A stretch of DNA of 64,000 bases from assembly GCF_002811985.1 (NCBI RefSeq), contig NZ_NPDU01000006.1, forward strand, positions 36,827 to 100,826, in the 5' to 3' direction. The translations under genes and the position numbers were made by a program. Under the pieces are notes generated by a model that worked only from the letters and a program-made list of their open reading frames with translations, had not been told where the DNA came from and ran no database searches. The stretch is from Leptospira adleri (GTDB lineage Bacteria; Spirochaetota; Leptospiria; Leptospirales; Leptospiraceae). Shown here piece by piece: positions 49,833 through 59,927 of this stretch (its first letter is position 1; the number at the start of each line of letters is the position of its first letter).

Positions 49833-51257
49833 TTAATCGAAGGACTTAGTCGCTCCGATATTTACTGCCAGAATCGTCGATTCAGCGCCGTAAGAATAAC
49901 CGGCGTTGTTAAAGGAAGTCGGACCGGTTTTGATCGAATGAGAAAAGTCCCAGTCCGTTCCTTTGGCTCCGGTTACGTGATTTTTAGGACCGTTGTAGCT
50001 GACTCCAAGATCCAAACTCCATTTGTCGAAAAGATAACTGATTCCGCCGGCGAACACGTGATAGACGGAGAAAAATCCTCCCGTGGTTCCGCCTAACCCG
50101 TTGCTTTTGATCGCAAGAGAATTGTAAGAATAGCCGAGTCTGTATATCCAGGAATCCGAAAGTTTGTGTTCGAATCCGACCAGAACTCCGCCCTGGTTTC
50201 TGAAATTGAGATGTGCGTCCGCGTCCGCTAAATTTCCGAAAGGGGTAGGAAGCCAAGGGTCTTCGAGTTTTTGATTCGCTTTTTTGAGATAAGAACCGTA
50301 ATTCGTATAGATCAAGTCTACGGCGATTTTTATGTTTTCAGGTCCATAAGAAAAGCCTAATGAATGTTTTTCGGGAAGATCGAAATTGTAGGAGACTCCC
50401 GTTTTTCTGTAATAATTCGGATCGTTCAATCCGATCTGATAGTGGCCGTTCAGAGGAACGGAAGAATGGGCTTGATAAGAATAGGCGATCCTAAATCGAT
50501 CGTTGACCGCGTAGTTGGCGCCGACGACTCCGCCGATTGTAAACGCCTTCTTGCTGCTTTCGTAATAATATCCTTGTCCTGGAACTTCGACGGTTCCGGT
50601 GATATCGTAGTATTTTTGATTCAACTTTTGTGTTCCGTAGATCGCTTCCACACTTGCACCGAGGGAAAGATTCCCGATCTTAAAAGAAAGACCGTTCACG
50701 AGTTTTACGACCGCAAACTGATTTGAGTTTGATTCTTTGATTTGTTTTGAATCTCCGATCGGTCCCGGAAGGTTGGTTCCGCTCCATTCGTTGAGCGATT
50801 GTCCGTTCGGAGTGTTTCTCGTAATTTTTTCAACTCCTCCGATTGCGCCTCCGGGAATGTAAAGCGCGACCCCGTAATCTATGTTGTCCGTAACAGGAAG
50901 TTTCAGAGCGACGTAAGGCGCGGGTGCGTTGACCTGGCTTTTTTTATCGTTGTTGTAAACGTAACTCGGGTTGGAGTCCAAAAATTGGTCTTGATAACGA
51001 TTGTAGATCGTAGAATTTCCAAGACCAAATTCTATCTTTTTCCCCTTTGTCAAAGAAAGGTTTGCCGGATTGAGGGCGACGTCCACGGGTGAACCGCCTA
51101 AGGCGGTGTTAGCGCCCGCCAACGCTTCGTATCTCGCGTTGATTGCGTTCCGAGTCAAACCGTCGACCGCCCAAATTGTCGAGTCCGCGAACAAGATAAG
51201 AATTAAGAAAATATTCGCGAAAAGGAACCGCGCTCTGTTGCCATTGTTGAAAACCAT
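49833..51257 (-). CDS. FadL/OmpP1/TodX-family outer-membrane transporter
   Basis: This 474-residue beta-barrel protein has a signal peptide (about 1-30, ending TIWAVD). The N-terminal NARYEALAGANTALGGSPVD and VALNPANLSL match the FadL hatch region. The barrel ends in ILAVNIGATKSFD. FadL proteins admit long-chain fatty acids or other hydrophobic compounds, which suits leptospires that live on fatty acids. It stands alone, with a terminator downstream. Confidence 0.86.
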   Translation of the reverse strand: MVFNNGNRARFLFANIFLILILFADSTIWAVDGLTRNAINARYEALAGANTALGGSPVDVALNPANLSLTKGKKIEFGLGNSTIYNRYQDQFLDSNPSYVYNNDKKSQVNAPAPYVALKLPVTDNIDYGVALYIPGGAIGGVEKITRNTPNGQSLNEWSGTNLPGPIGDSKQIKESNSNQFAVVKLVNGLSFKIGNLSLGASVEAIYGTQKLNQKYYDITGTVEVPGQGYYYESSKKAFTIGGVVGANYAVNDRFRIAYSYQAHSSVPLNGHYQIGLNDPNYYRKTGVSYNFDLPEKHSLGFSYGPENIKIAVDLIYTNYGSYLKKANQKLEDPWLPTPFGNLADADAHLNFRNQGGVLVGFEHKLSDSWIYRLGYSYNSLAIKSNGLGGTTGGFFSVYHVFAGGISYLFDKWSLDLGVSYNGPKNHVTGAKGTDWDFSHSIKTGPTSFNNAGYSYGAESTILAVNIGATKSFD

Positions 51258-51704
51258 TTCTATCTCCTGAGAAAAGAGTCATTCAAAGGATTTTCGAAAG
51301 AGAATGGACTACAACCGTGATATTGGATATAAATCTGTTATTTGAGATTTTAATGAGAATGTTGTGGAAGAGCTTCTCATTTTGTTTAAGATATTGGATT
51401 CACCGTTTCATTCGTAAAAGAAGGAGTTCCTACTTTTACGAACGGGGGATTTTGAACCTGGCTGCGAGCGGGGAGCCGAAGACTGGAATCCGAGCGAGAT
51501 TCCGCCCAAATTCAAAAACGCGCTTAGAAAGAATTTCTTTCCTTCGGACTTCCATTCTTCCTTCCCATTTTTAGAACGTTGAGTTTCAGATCGTTAGCAC
51601 GTTCTTATATTTCGATTTGAGCCATTTTATAAACTAAGATGTCACTTTCTTGAATTCGTATATCATTGAAGTTCGAATTCAAAAAAGAGAATGGTAATAA
51701 AACG
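51258..51704. other. Intergenic region with motif-containing hairpin
   Basis: This 447-bp divergent region lies between the FadL and globin-like genes. It holds a stem-loop (51411-51442) with the dispersed motif in its loop. No gene seen. Confidence 0.6.
51411..51442. repeat. Stem-loop with dispersed motif in the loop
   Basis: Perfect 10-bp arms TTCGTAAAAG and CTTTTACGAA flank a 12-base loop, AAGGAGTTCCTA. The loop is the dispersed GGAACTC element. Confidence 0.7.
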
Positions 51705-52124
51705 ATGAATCCTTTGACAAAAAACCAGGCACAGAGTCTCAACGAATCCTTTGAGCTTATCAACTTGGATAAGGTGAAATTTGCGGAACTCATCTTCGCC
51801 TTTTTAAAATTCAATCATCCGAAATATGAAAATATCTTCACGGTCCTCAAGATTGACGACGTCCGTTCTTTTATGGGTTCCGCCCGTGAAGTGGTTACTT
51901 CTTCCAGTCATGATTTTTTATTTACGAAGGCCATTCGGAATTTCGGTTCCGAATGTCTGAAGATCTGCGGACGTCCGGAGGACATCCTACATCTGGAAAA
52001 AGCCTGGATCTTCGGTTTGGCGGAGTGGCTGGGTCCCTGGCATACTCCGGAAATTGAGGAGACTTGGTCGGAAGTCTTCAATATCACCTATCTTTCCTTT
52101 ACGGAAACGCTTCAGTGGAGTTAA
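51705..52124 (+). CDS. Globin-fold protein lacking proximal His
   Basis: This 139-residue protein aligns by eye with single-domain globins: LTKNQAQSLNESFELI (A helix), FAELIFAFLKFNHPKYENIF (B-C helices), and FGSECLKICGRPEDI where globins usually read LGRRH-x4-RPEDY. The end, LGPWHTPEIEETWSEVFNIT, matches the G-H region. The proximal His position appears to hold Cys. It may be a haem-free globin or one with unusual ligation. ATG 51705 is preferred over a TTG at 51666. Confidence 0.55.
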   Translation: MNPLTKNQAQSLNESFELINLDKVKFAELIFAFLKFNHPKYENIFTVLKIDDVRSFMGSAREVVTSSSHDFLFTKAIRNFGSECLKICGRPEDILHLEKAWIFGLAEWLGPWHTPEIEETWSEVFNITYLSFTETLQWS

Positions 52125-52424
52125 AAAAGATTCCTTGATTCGATAATCCTTTCTCTTTTTGAATATTGAGCGGTTCTTTTCTTCCTTTCCCGTTTTCGAA
52201 AGAATCGTTCGTTCCTACAAAGTATCCATTCCGTAAAAAACCGTTTGATACGGACTTAAAGTCCGTTTTTCGCTATCACTGGAAAATCCTTTTTGAAAAA
52301 CGCGGCAGGGATCGACTCGGAGTCAATCCATTTGGTACTTTCCGTTATTTGTATATTCGAAAAATTGAATGGATTGACTGAAGAGGAGAGCCCGGTCCGT
52401 CGAAGACGGAGCCGCCCGAAAAAA
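52125..52424. other. Intergenic region, convergent genes
   Basis: This 300-bp stretch lies between the globin-like gene and ribF, which converge. It holds the terminator at 52251-52270. Plus-strand frames here overlap ribF and are not protein-like. Confidence 0.6.
52251..52270 (+). terminator. Intrinsic terminator after the globin-like gene
   Basis: CGGAC-ttaaa-GTCCG is followed directly by TTTTT. The same stem-loop without the T tract occurs at 3106-3120. Confidence 0.65.
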
Positions 52425-53381
52425 TCAGAGGTAGACCGTATTTTCGGCGTTTTTGGATTTGAGAATTTCTCTCGCGTTTGCTTCGTCTTTTTTCAATTGG
52501 GAGATCAGATTTTCCACTCCCGAAAATTTGACTTCGTCCCGGAGGCGATCCGTAAACGTGATTCGGATCGTCAGGTCGTAGATCTCTTTTTCAAAATCGA
52601 AAATATTCGATTCCACCGTGAGAGGGTTTTCGCCGAAGGTCGGGTTTCGTCCCACGTTGATCATCGACGGATATTCTTTTCCTTCGACGTTCGTATAACC
52701 CGCGTAAACTCCCACGCCGGGGAGAAGAATGTTTGCCTCCGGTTTTACGTTCGCGGTCGGAAACCCGATCGCCCTTCCTCGTTTGTGTCCGCCGACCACG
52801 ATCCCGGTCACGGAATAAAAACGGTTCAGGCAATTTTTCGCGTCCCTTACGTTTCCTTCTCCGATCAATCCTCGCACATAAGAACTCGAAAGTTTGATTT
52901 CTCCCAAATAGACCGGATCGACGCGTTCAACCGTGTAGTTTAGATTTTCTGCATATTCTTTAAGAAGTTCGTAGTTTCCCCTTCTTCCCTTTCCGAAACA
53001 ATGATTGTATCCGATCACGATCTTTTTTGTTTTTAATTGTTTCAGGAGAATTTCTTCCAGGAAAGTTTCGGCGCTCATTTCGGCGAGTTCCTGATTGAAA
53101 GGAAGCACGATCAAAAAATCGATCCCTTGTTTGCGGATCCATTCTTCTTTGTCCTTTAGAGTCATCAGACTCTTCATTTCCGGGTTTTTTCCCAATACGA
53201 TCGCGGGGTTCGGATCGTAGGTGACGACGCAGGAGGAGAATCCGCTTTCCCGGGAAACCTTCAGGACTCGGTCGATCAGGGCTTGATGACCCAGATGAAT
53301 TCCGTCAAAATTTCCCAATGTGACTACGCAAGGAGAATGAATCGATTTTCCCGCTCCTTCAAGTGTATGGATTGTGATCAA
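52425..53381 (-). CDS. ribF: Bifunctional riboflavin kinase / FAD synthetase
   Basis: RibF makes FMN and FAD from riboflavin. The 318-residue protein has the adenylyltransferase domain with VVTLGNFDGIHLGHQALI and VIGYNHCFGKGRRGN, followed by LSSSYVRGLIGEGNV. The kinase domain has HKRGRAIGFPTANV and MINVGRNPTFGEN. The length is typical. ATG at 53381. It stands alone between convergent and divergent neighbours. Confidence 0.94.
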   Translation of the reverse strand: MITIHTLEGAGKSIHSPCVVTLGNFDGIHLGHQALIDRVLKVSRESGFSSCVVTYDPNPAIVLGKNPEMKSLMTLKDKEEWIRKQGIDFLIVLPFNQELAEMSAETFLEEILLKQLKTKKIVIGYNHCFGKGRRGNYELLKEYAENLNYTVERVDPVYLGEIKLSSSYVRGLIGEGNVRDAKNCLNRFYSVTGIVVGGHKRGRAIGFPTANVKPEANILLPGVGVYAGYTNVEGKEYPSMINVGRNPTFGENPLTVESNIFDFEKEIYDLTIRITFTDRLRDEVKFSGVENLISQLKKDEANAREILKSKNAENTVYL

Positions 53382-53413
53382 ATTCTTCCCGGTCCTGTCG
53401 ATACTATGAGTAG

Positions 53414-54019
<606 letters not shown>

Positions 54020-54400
54020 ATGGTAGCACGGCGTCCTTTTCCGATCGTTCGCAAGGAGGAACCGCCGTTCACAAGGATTGTATTTTGGAAAATGCGGGAA
54101 CTCCCTCGGTTATTCGAGGAATTTTTTGATTTCTGAAATGTGGGAACTCACACAAAGGGAAAGTCTTGAAACTTCGACGATCACCAAGCGGAATGTTTCC
54201 TTCGGAGTTCCCGCGGAACTCCGATTGCAGAACTTCCGCTTTGTTCTCAAAAAGTAGGAACTACTCGCTTTTGAAAAAGGAAGGTTCGAATCGAAAAAAT
54301 GCGGGAACTCCCTCGGTTATTCGAGGAATTTTTTGATTTCTGAAATGTAGGAACTCACACGCGGAAGTTTGCGGAGCGTGAAAGTCGCGGTCTTTGGCAA
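54020..54400. other. Intergenic region with a duplicated motif module
   Basis: This 381-bp region lies between convergent genes. A module of about 65 bp occurs at 54090-54153 and again at 54297-54360. Each copy has GCGGGAACTCCCTCGG, a small hairpin and, 46 bp later, a second motif. Between the copies lie an inverted motif pair (CGGAGTTCC-cgc-GGAACTCCG, 54203-54223) and GTAGGAACTAC (about 54254-54264). No gene seen. Confidence 0.75.
54105..54128 (+). terminator. Candidate terminator, duplicated at 54312-54335
   Basis: CCTCG-gttatt-CGAGG is followed by AATTTTTTG, about 85 bp after the exported-protein gene. The same sequence recurs in the second module copy. Confidence 0.5.
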
Positions 54401-54733
54401 TTAAGGGAAATTGGAAGTGAATTCTGCGGGACTGATTGTCTTAAAATAAGAAGTAAGTCCGGCAACTTTGAAAACTTTTTCGATCGCGGGTTTCATGTTC
54501 GCGATGAAAAAAGATCCGTTGAGGTCTTGAACGAAATTGAGCTGTTTGATCAACATTCCGATTCCGGAAGAATCGATGTAATTGAGTTTTTCAAGATTTA
54601 CGACTACGTTTTTATTTTCTTTATTTACGTTCGTTTCGAAAAACGTCTTGAGATCGATGGAGGTGTATATGTCCAGACTGCCTGAAAGACTAACTATATT
54701 TGTTTCTCCTGACTTTCTGTGATTGATTTCCAT
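54401..54733 (-). CDS. STAS-domain anti-sigma factor antagonist
   Basis: This 110-residue single STAS domain has the phosphorylation loop VNLEKLNYIDSSGIGMLIKQL, with Ser in the canonical DSSG. In partner switching the unphosphorylated form releases a sigma factor or effector from its kinase. No kinase gene is adjacent. The two SpoIIE phosphatases at 45.7-49.2 kb are candidate activators by family logic only. Confidence 0.9.
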   Translation of the reverse strand: MEINHRKSGETNIVSLSGSLDIYTSIDLKTFFETNVNKENKNVVVNLEKLNYIDSSGIGMLIKQLNFVQDLNGSFFIANMKPAIEKVFKVAGLTSYFKTISPAEFTSNFP

Positions 54734-54758
54734 ACCGATCCTTTCCTTCCCTTTTCCT

Positions 54759-54799
<41 letters not shown>

Positions 54800-54853
54800 A
54801 GGGAAAATCCGAGAACCTCCGAAACTATAAAAGGACGGCGTCCGGAAACTGAC

Positions 54854-55555
54854 ATGAAAGCAACATTATTTTATTTCCTCATTTTAATTTGCGCCTTTAC
54901 CGGGATTTTCGGGCAAGAATTCGAACCGGACGGTAAAGTTAAAATTCTTCCGTACGAACCCGGACAAGTTAAGGACCTTGAAGTTTTAGGAAAGGACATC
55001 GCCGAGTTCCACAAGAGGATCGAAAGTCGTCTTGCCTTCTTAAATCGAAGAAAACAGATCCAAGACAACCTTTACAGTCAATTTATTCCGGCGTATGAGG
55101 ATCAAATTCCTCAAACCAGAAATCGTTATATGCTCGATCTTCGTTTTGTTCTGAAGGTTTCAGGCGCAGGAGCGCAGAATACGCCGATTAAATTGGAATC
55201 GATCGTTTTCTGGAGTAGGAAATCATTAATTTCCAAGATGAGACCTCAAGACGAGGAAATCAGCATTCTTAAAAACGACAAGGTGGGCGCCGAAGGTTCG
55301 GATGCGATCGAATTGGTAGTAAAGAAAAAAACGGACTCCGGAACCAAGGAAAGGGTGTATAATGTCGCTACGATCCGGGAACCCGCGCAAAGAGTAAAAC
55401 TTGTCCGTATTTACAGAACCAATCTTTTGGAAATCATTCGCAGAATCGATAAATATGTGGAAGGAAATATCAAGACGAGCGCGGAAGACGTGGAGACCAC
55501 TCTTCGAGAAGTGGAGAACGGCGGACCGTATCAGGAGAATCTTCCAAAGGATTGA
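54854..55555 (+). CDS. Hypothetical exported protein, first gene of a five-gene operon
   Basis: This 233-residue protein has a signal peptide (about 1-20, ending GIFGQ). The mature part has charged helices (KDIAEFHKRIESRLAFLNRR) and a beta-rich centre (YMLDLRFVLKVSGAG). It ends with a charged helix near IRRIDKYVEGNIKTS. Periplasmic; family not recognised. Downstream dnaJ-like gene follows after 9 bp. Confidence 0.6.
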   Translation: MKATLFYFLILICAFTGIFGQEFEPDGKVKILPYEPGQVKDLEVLGKDIAEFHKRIESRLAFLNRRKQIQDNLYSQFIPAYEDQIPQTRNRYMLDLRFVLKVSGAGAQNTPIKLESIVFWSRKSLISKMRPQDEEISILKNDKVGAEGSDAIELVVKKKTDSGTKERVYNVATIREPAQRVKLVRIYRTNLLEIIRRIDKYVEGNIKTSAEDVETTLREVENGGPYQENLPKD

Positions 55556-55564
55556 ACTTCTTTC

Positions 55565-56293
55565 ATGAGTGATCCGGGACTTCAAAATCATTTTCCGGAT
55601 CACTATAGAAATTTGGGATTATCCCCTCTTGCTTCCGTAGAAAAGGTCAAAACACGTTATCGTGAATTGGCTAAGATCTTTCATCCCGATAACAGAGAAA
55701 CCGGTTCCTCCGATCTCTTTCAGAAATTCGCGCATTCTTACCAAATTCTCACGCATCCGACTCGAAGAAAAGAATACGATCTTCAATATCTCTCAAGGCA
55801 TCCCGAAATCTTATTTCGTTTTCGGTCCGCGAACGAAGGGAAGAACGGAAGCGAAGAAGTTCCACATCGTCCTAGAGAAATTCCGGCTTCGAGAATTTTA
55901 TACGCCGGTCAGGCGGTCGAACTCGCAAGGAAGGGACTTCTTCGAGCGGGAATGCGGAACCGGGAAAGAAAAAAATATTCTGGAATCTTTTACGATATTA
56001 GAATTCTCTTAACTACCGAAGAACTCAACGTTCCTATCTTCGCGAAAATTCCTTTGGTGGTTCGGGTTCTTTGTCCGGATTGCAGAGGGTCTAACGTGTT
56101 CTGCGATTCCTGCGGAGGCAAGGGGACATACAAAAGTTTTCGAAATCTGAATTTGGAAGCGGAAGCGGGGAAACTTCTTCCCGGAAAAGTCTACGAACTC
56201 GATCTTACCGGACTCAAACCGGACGGTTTTGTTCATTTTAAGAAGAATCGTCTGAAAGTAAAAATTGAACTCCTGGAAGGGAGAAAAAAATAG
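55565..56293 (+). CDS. J-domain protein with half zinc finger
   Basis: This 242-residue protein has an N-terminal J domain (about 16-75) with the HPD motif in AKIFHPDN. The C-terminal half has two CxxC pairs, CPDCRGS and CDSCGGKGTY, which is half of a DnaJ-type zinc finger. It is not a full DnaJ: the Gly/Phe region and second zinc-binding half are absent. A specialised co-chaperone is likely. Adjacent to manA (5-bp gap). Confidence 0.8.
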   Translation: MSDPGLQNHFPDHYRNLGLSPLASVEKVKTRYRELAKIFHPDNRETGSSDLFQKFAHSYQILTHPTRRKEYDLQYLSRHPEILFRFRSANEGKNGSEEVPHRPREIPASRILYAGQAVELARKGLLRAGMRNRERKKYSGIFYDIRILLTTEELNVPIFAKIPLVVRVLCPDCRGSNVFCDSCGGKGTYKSFRNLNLEAEAGKLLPGKVYELDLTGLKPDGFVHFKKNRLKVKIELLEGRKK

Positions 56294-56298
56294 GTTCT

Positions 56299-57291
<993 letters not shown>

Positions 57292-57300
57292 GTTTTTTGA

Positions 57301-57585
57301 ATGGACCCCGAAGAACCGATCGTTTGGATCAGCGAGGAAGAACTTTCCAAACAGAGAAAAATCGCTAAAGAACTTCGTAAAACGCCTTGGTGGAAAAAGA
57401 AAAAGGCGGACGGAATCTGCCACTACTGCGGAAAAAAATTTCCTCCCGAGGAATTGACTATGGACCATCTGATTCCTCTTGCAAAAGGCGGAAAGTCGAT
57501 CAAGGCAAATCTGGTTCCCGCATGCAAAGAATGTAATATTGCAAAAAAAAATAAACTCCCTTTCGAATTCGATTCCGGGAACTGA
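57301..57585 (+). CDS. HNH endonuclease-domain protein
   Basis: This 94-residue protein has an HNH nuclease core: a zinc knuckle CHYCGKKF and later CKECN, with the catalytic motif TMDHLIPLAKGGKSIKANLV. The basic N-terminal half (KTPWWKKKK) probably binds DNA. It is a small stand-alone HNH protein of the type found outside restriction systems. It sits 9 bp after manA. Confidence 0.85.
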   Translation: MDPEEPIVWISEEELSKQRKIAKELRKTPWWKKKKADGICHYCGKKFPPEELTMDHLIPLAKGGKSIKANLVPACKECNIAKKNKLPFEFDSGN

Positions 57586-57596
57586 GGTTGTAAAAC

Positions 57597-57932
57597 GTGG
57601 CTGACCTTTCTCAAGACGACGAGTTTCAGGAACACGAAGAATCCGGTCAGGAGACTGTTCAGCTTTTGGACGAAGAAGGGAATTCTCATTCTTTCATCAT
57701 CGCCGAGGCGCTCGAGATCGACGAGAATCAATATCTTCTTTTAACTCCTGTTTTGGAAGAAGACTTCGATCTGGTCAATTTGGATATGAGTTTTTTGAGA
57801 GGGGAAGACGACGCCGGCTACTTCGCGGTTCGTCTCGAGTCCGACGAATTCGGAGAGGATTGTTTGATCGAAGTTAAAGATAAACGCGAACTCGAAGACA
57901 TTCTCGCGGAATTGAACGCAGACATCGTTTGA
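57597..57932 (+). CDS. DUF1292 family protein
   Basis: This 111-residue, very acidic protein starts at GTG 57597. The core ETVQLLDEEGNSHSFIIAEA, LEIDENQYLLLTPV and ELEDILAELN match DUF1292 proteins, whose role is unknown. Last gene of the five-gene operon (11 bp after HNH). Confidence 0.78.
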   Translation: MADLSQDDEFQEHEESGQETVQLLDEEGNSHSFIIAEALEIDENQYLLLTPVLEEDFDLVNLDMSFLRGEDDAGYFAVRLESDEFGEDCLIEVKDKRELEDILAELNADIV

Positions 57933-58112
57933 CGATTCTATTCTTTAACTCTAATCTATCATAAAAACTGCATATTCTTTTTCCGGCGAGTCGGTTTTTT
58001 AGTAAAAAGATTGAAAACGGACCTGAAGTTGTTCGAGATGCAATTTCGAGAAAATCCCCATCGTAAAAAGATGGGAGTTCGTGTTTGATTTCCCGAAGTT
58101 GCGGGAACTCCT

Positions 58113-59468
58113 CTAAAAATCCGTATCTCCTCGAGAGAGCGGGGCTTCTTCCTCTTCGGGCGAGAGGGAAGAATGAGGAATCTTTTTCAGATTGAAACCT
58201 TTGCTTCCGAGAAACAGAAGCGAAGCGAGAGAAAATCCGCCGAAAAGGATAAAAAACAAAAAAGAATTAAAAATCGCTAATGTACCAAAGCAAACAAAAC
58301 TCAAAAGAAGAGAAAACGCCGGAAGAATCGGATAAAAAGGAGCACGATAGGTTTTACGCGCGTTCGGATTTTGAATTCTCAAGACAAAAAAAGAAATCAT
58401 ACTCACGCAGTACATTCCGCAAGCACCGAAGGCGGAGAGGGTGATCAATTCCCCCGTGTTTCCGAATTGAAGGGAAACGATTCCTACAAGACCGCCGCCG
58501 AGAATCGCAAAGCTCGGCGCCTTCGTGGTCGAATTGAGGCGAGAAAGAATCTTCGGAAGAAAGCCCTCTTTTGAAAGAGCGTAGATCTGTCTCGAATATC
58601 CCAGGATGATTCCGAGCAAGGACGCGATCAGACCGAAGAGTCCGATTCCCGTAAAGAGTAGAGTGGTCCAAGAAGAAGGTCCATAAAGATTTCCTAATGT
58701 AAAGGAAAGCGGATAATCCAATTTCGAAACCTCGTCCGTGGAGACGACCCCCGCGGTTCCGAATAGAACGCCGAACGCCAGAAGAACAAGGGTTCCGATT
58801 CCAGAAAGATAACCTCGCGGAATGTCTCGTTCAGGATCTTTCACTTCTTCCGCCGCCATCGCAACTCCTTCCACTGCGAGAAAAAACCAGATCGCATAAG
58901 GAAGAGCCGGAAAGAGATTCCAAAAGGAAAAGGAAGAAATCTTCGCGAGCTTTGCTAAATCGAAATGAGGAAAGACGAGGATAAAATAAAAAAGAAGTCC
59001 GAACACTGCGGTCAGAGTGACGAAAAGTTCAAACCTCGCGGTTTGTTTGATTCCTAAGAGATTGACTCCGATGAGGAGAAGAAAAAATCCGTTCGCCGCC
59101 CATGCTTCTCCGACGAAGGGAAAGAGAAAATGAAAGTAACCTCCAAGCGCCGAAGCGATTGCAGGAGGAGCCAATACGAATTCTACAAGAGTAAAAAAAC
59201 CGGCGATCAAACCTCCGATTGGACCGAGTGCAACGTGCGCATAAGCGGAAGGTCCTCCCGCGTGAGGAATCGAAGTCGCGAGTTCCGTAAAACAAAGTGA
59301 GAAGGTGGAATAAAATACGGCGACGATCGTGACCACAGTCAAAAATTCCCAGAAGTGGGAATGGGCCCAGCCCAGATTCCATCCAAAGTAATCGCCTGAA
59401 ATGACGAGACCGACCGAAATTCCCCAGAGGTGAAGAGGACCCAAAACCTTTTGCAAAGATGAAGACAT
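58113..59468 (-). CDS. APC-superfamily amino acid / ethanolamine permease
   Basis: This membrane protein has about 451 residues and twelve helices. The start of the first helix, HLWGISVGLVISGDYFGWNL, resembles ethanolamine permeases, and HAGGPSAYAHVALGPIGG and PALPYAIWFFLAVEGVAMAA are further APC landmarks. I start it at ATG 59468; the frame is open to 59702, but those codons (Ser/Lys-rich) do not look like permease. No strong ribosome-binding site precedes either start. Substrate is inferred. Confidence 0.8.
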   Translation of the reverse strand: MSSSLQKVLGPLHLWGISVGLVISGDYFGWNLGWAHSHFWEFLTVVTIVAVFYSTFSLCFTELATSIPHAGGPSAYAHVALGPIGGLIAGFFTLVEFVLAPPAIASALGGYFHFLFPFVGEAWAANGFFLLLIGVNLLGIKQTARFELFVTLTAVFGLLFYFILVFPHFDLAKLAKISSFSFWNLFPALPYAIWFFLAVEGVAMAAEEVKDPERDIPRGYLSGIGTLVLLAFGVLFGTAGVVSTDEVSKLDYPLSFTLGNLYGPSSWTTLLFTGIGLFGLIASLLGIILGYSRQIYALSKEGFLPKILSRLNSTTKAPSFAILGGGLVGIVSLQFGNTGELITLSAFGACGMYCVSMISFFVLRIQNPNARKTYRAPFYPILPAFSLLLSFVCFGTLAIFNSFLFFILFGGFSLASLLFLGSKGFNLKKIPHSSLSPEEEEAPLSRGDTDF

Positions 59469-59927
59469 GAAGGAAGAATCGATTCCTTCTTTTGAAAAAG
59501 AAAAGAAGTTTTTAGGAATTGAAATTCGATTTTTATAAAGAATTCTTTCTGAAAGGATCGAGCGCGTTCGCTTTTGGATCTCTTTGCTAAGAAGAATCGA
59601 AGTTTCTTTCGGAAAAACGGAACTCATTTCAAAAGAGGGGCGAGAGATTTGTTTTTCAAAAAAATATCCGGATCTTTTTTTCGAGAGAAATAAAAAAATC
59701 AAAACCTCGTTTTGAAACCCGGGAAAAGAATGCGGGAACTCCCAACGTTCGGAAAATAAAAATTCCGCCGTGATTTTAAACGAAGAGACTTGAAGTCCGT
59801 CTACGACCTTTTTTGAAAAAGGTTTACTTTGTCGGAAGAATTGAAAATGAAGTGAAGATCAACGCAAAGAGAAAAAAAAGTATGAGTTCCTACTTTTCAG
59901 AAAGTATTTTAGAAAATCCTAAAATGC
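59469..59927. other. Region upstream of the permease, with dispersed motifs
   Basis: If the permease starts at 59468, this 459-bp stretch is non-coding. It has motifs at 59732-59745 (GCGGGAACTCCCAAC) and 59880-59893 (GTATGAGTTCCTAC). The left 230 bp is an open extension of the permease frame. Confidence 0.5.

Noticed and set aside
59469..59702. N-terminal extension of the APC permease
   Set aside because: The extra 78 codons are Ser/Lys-rich and unlike permeases; the start at 59468 fits the family. Kept open because neither start has a strong ribosome-binding site.
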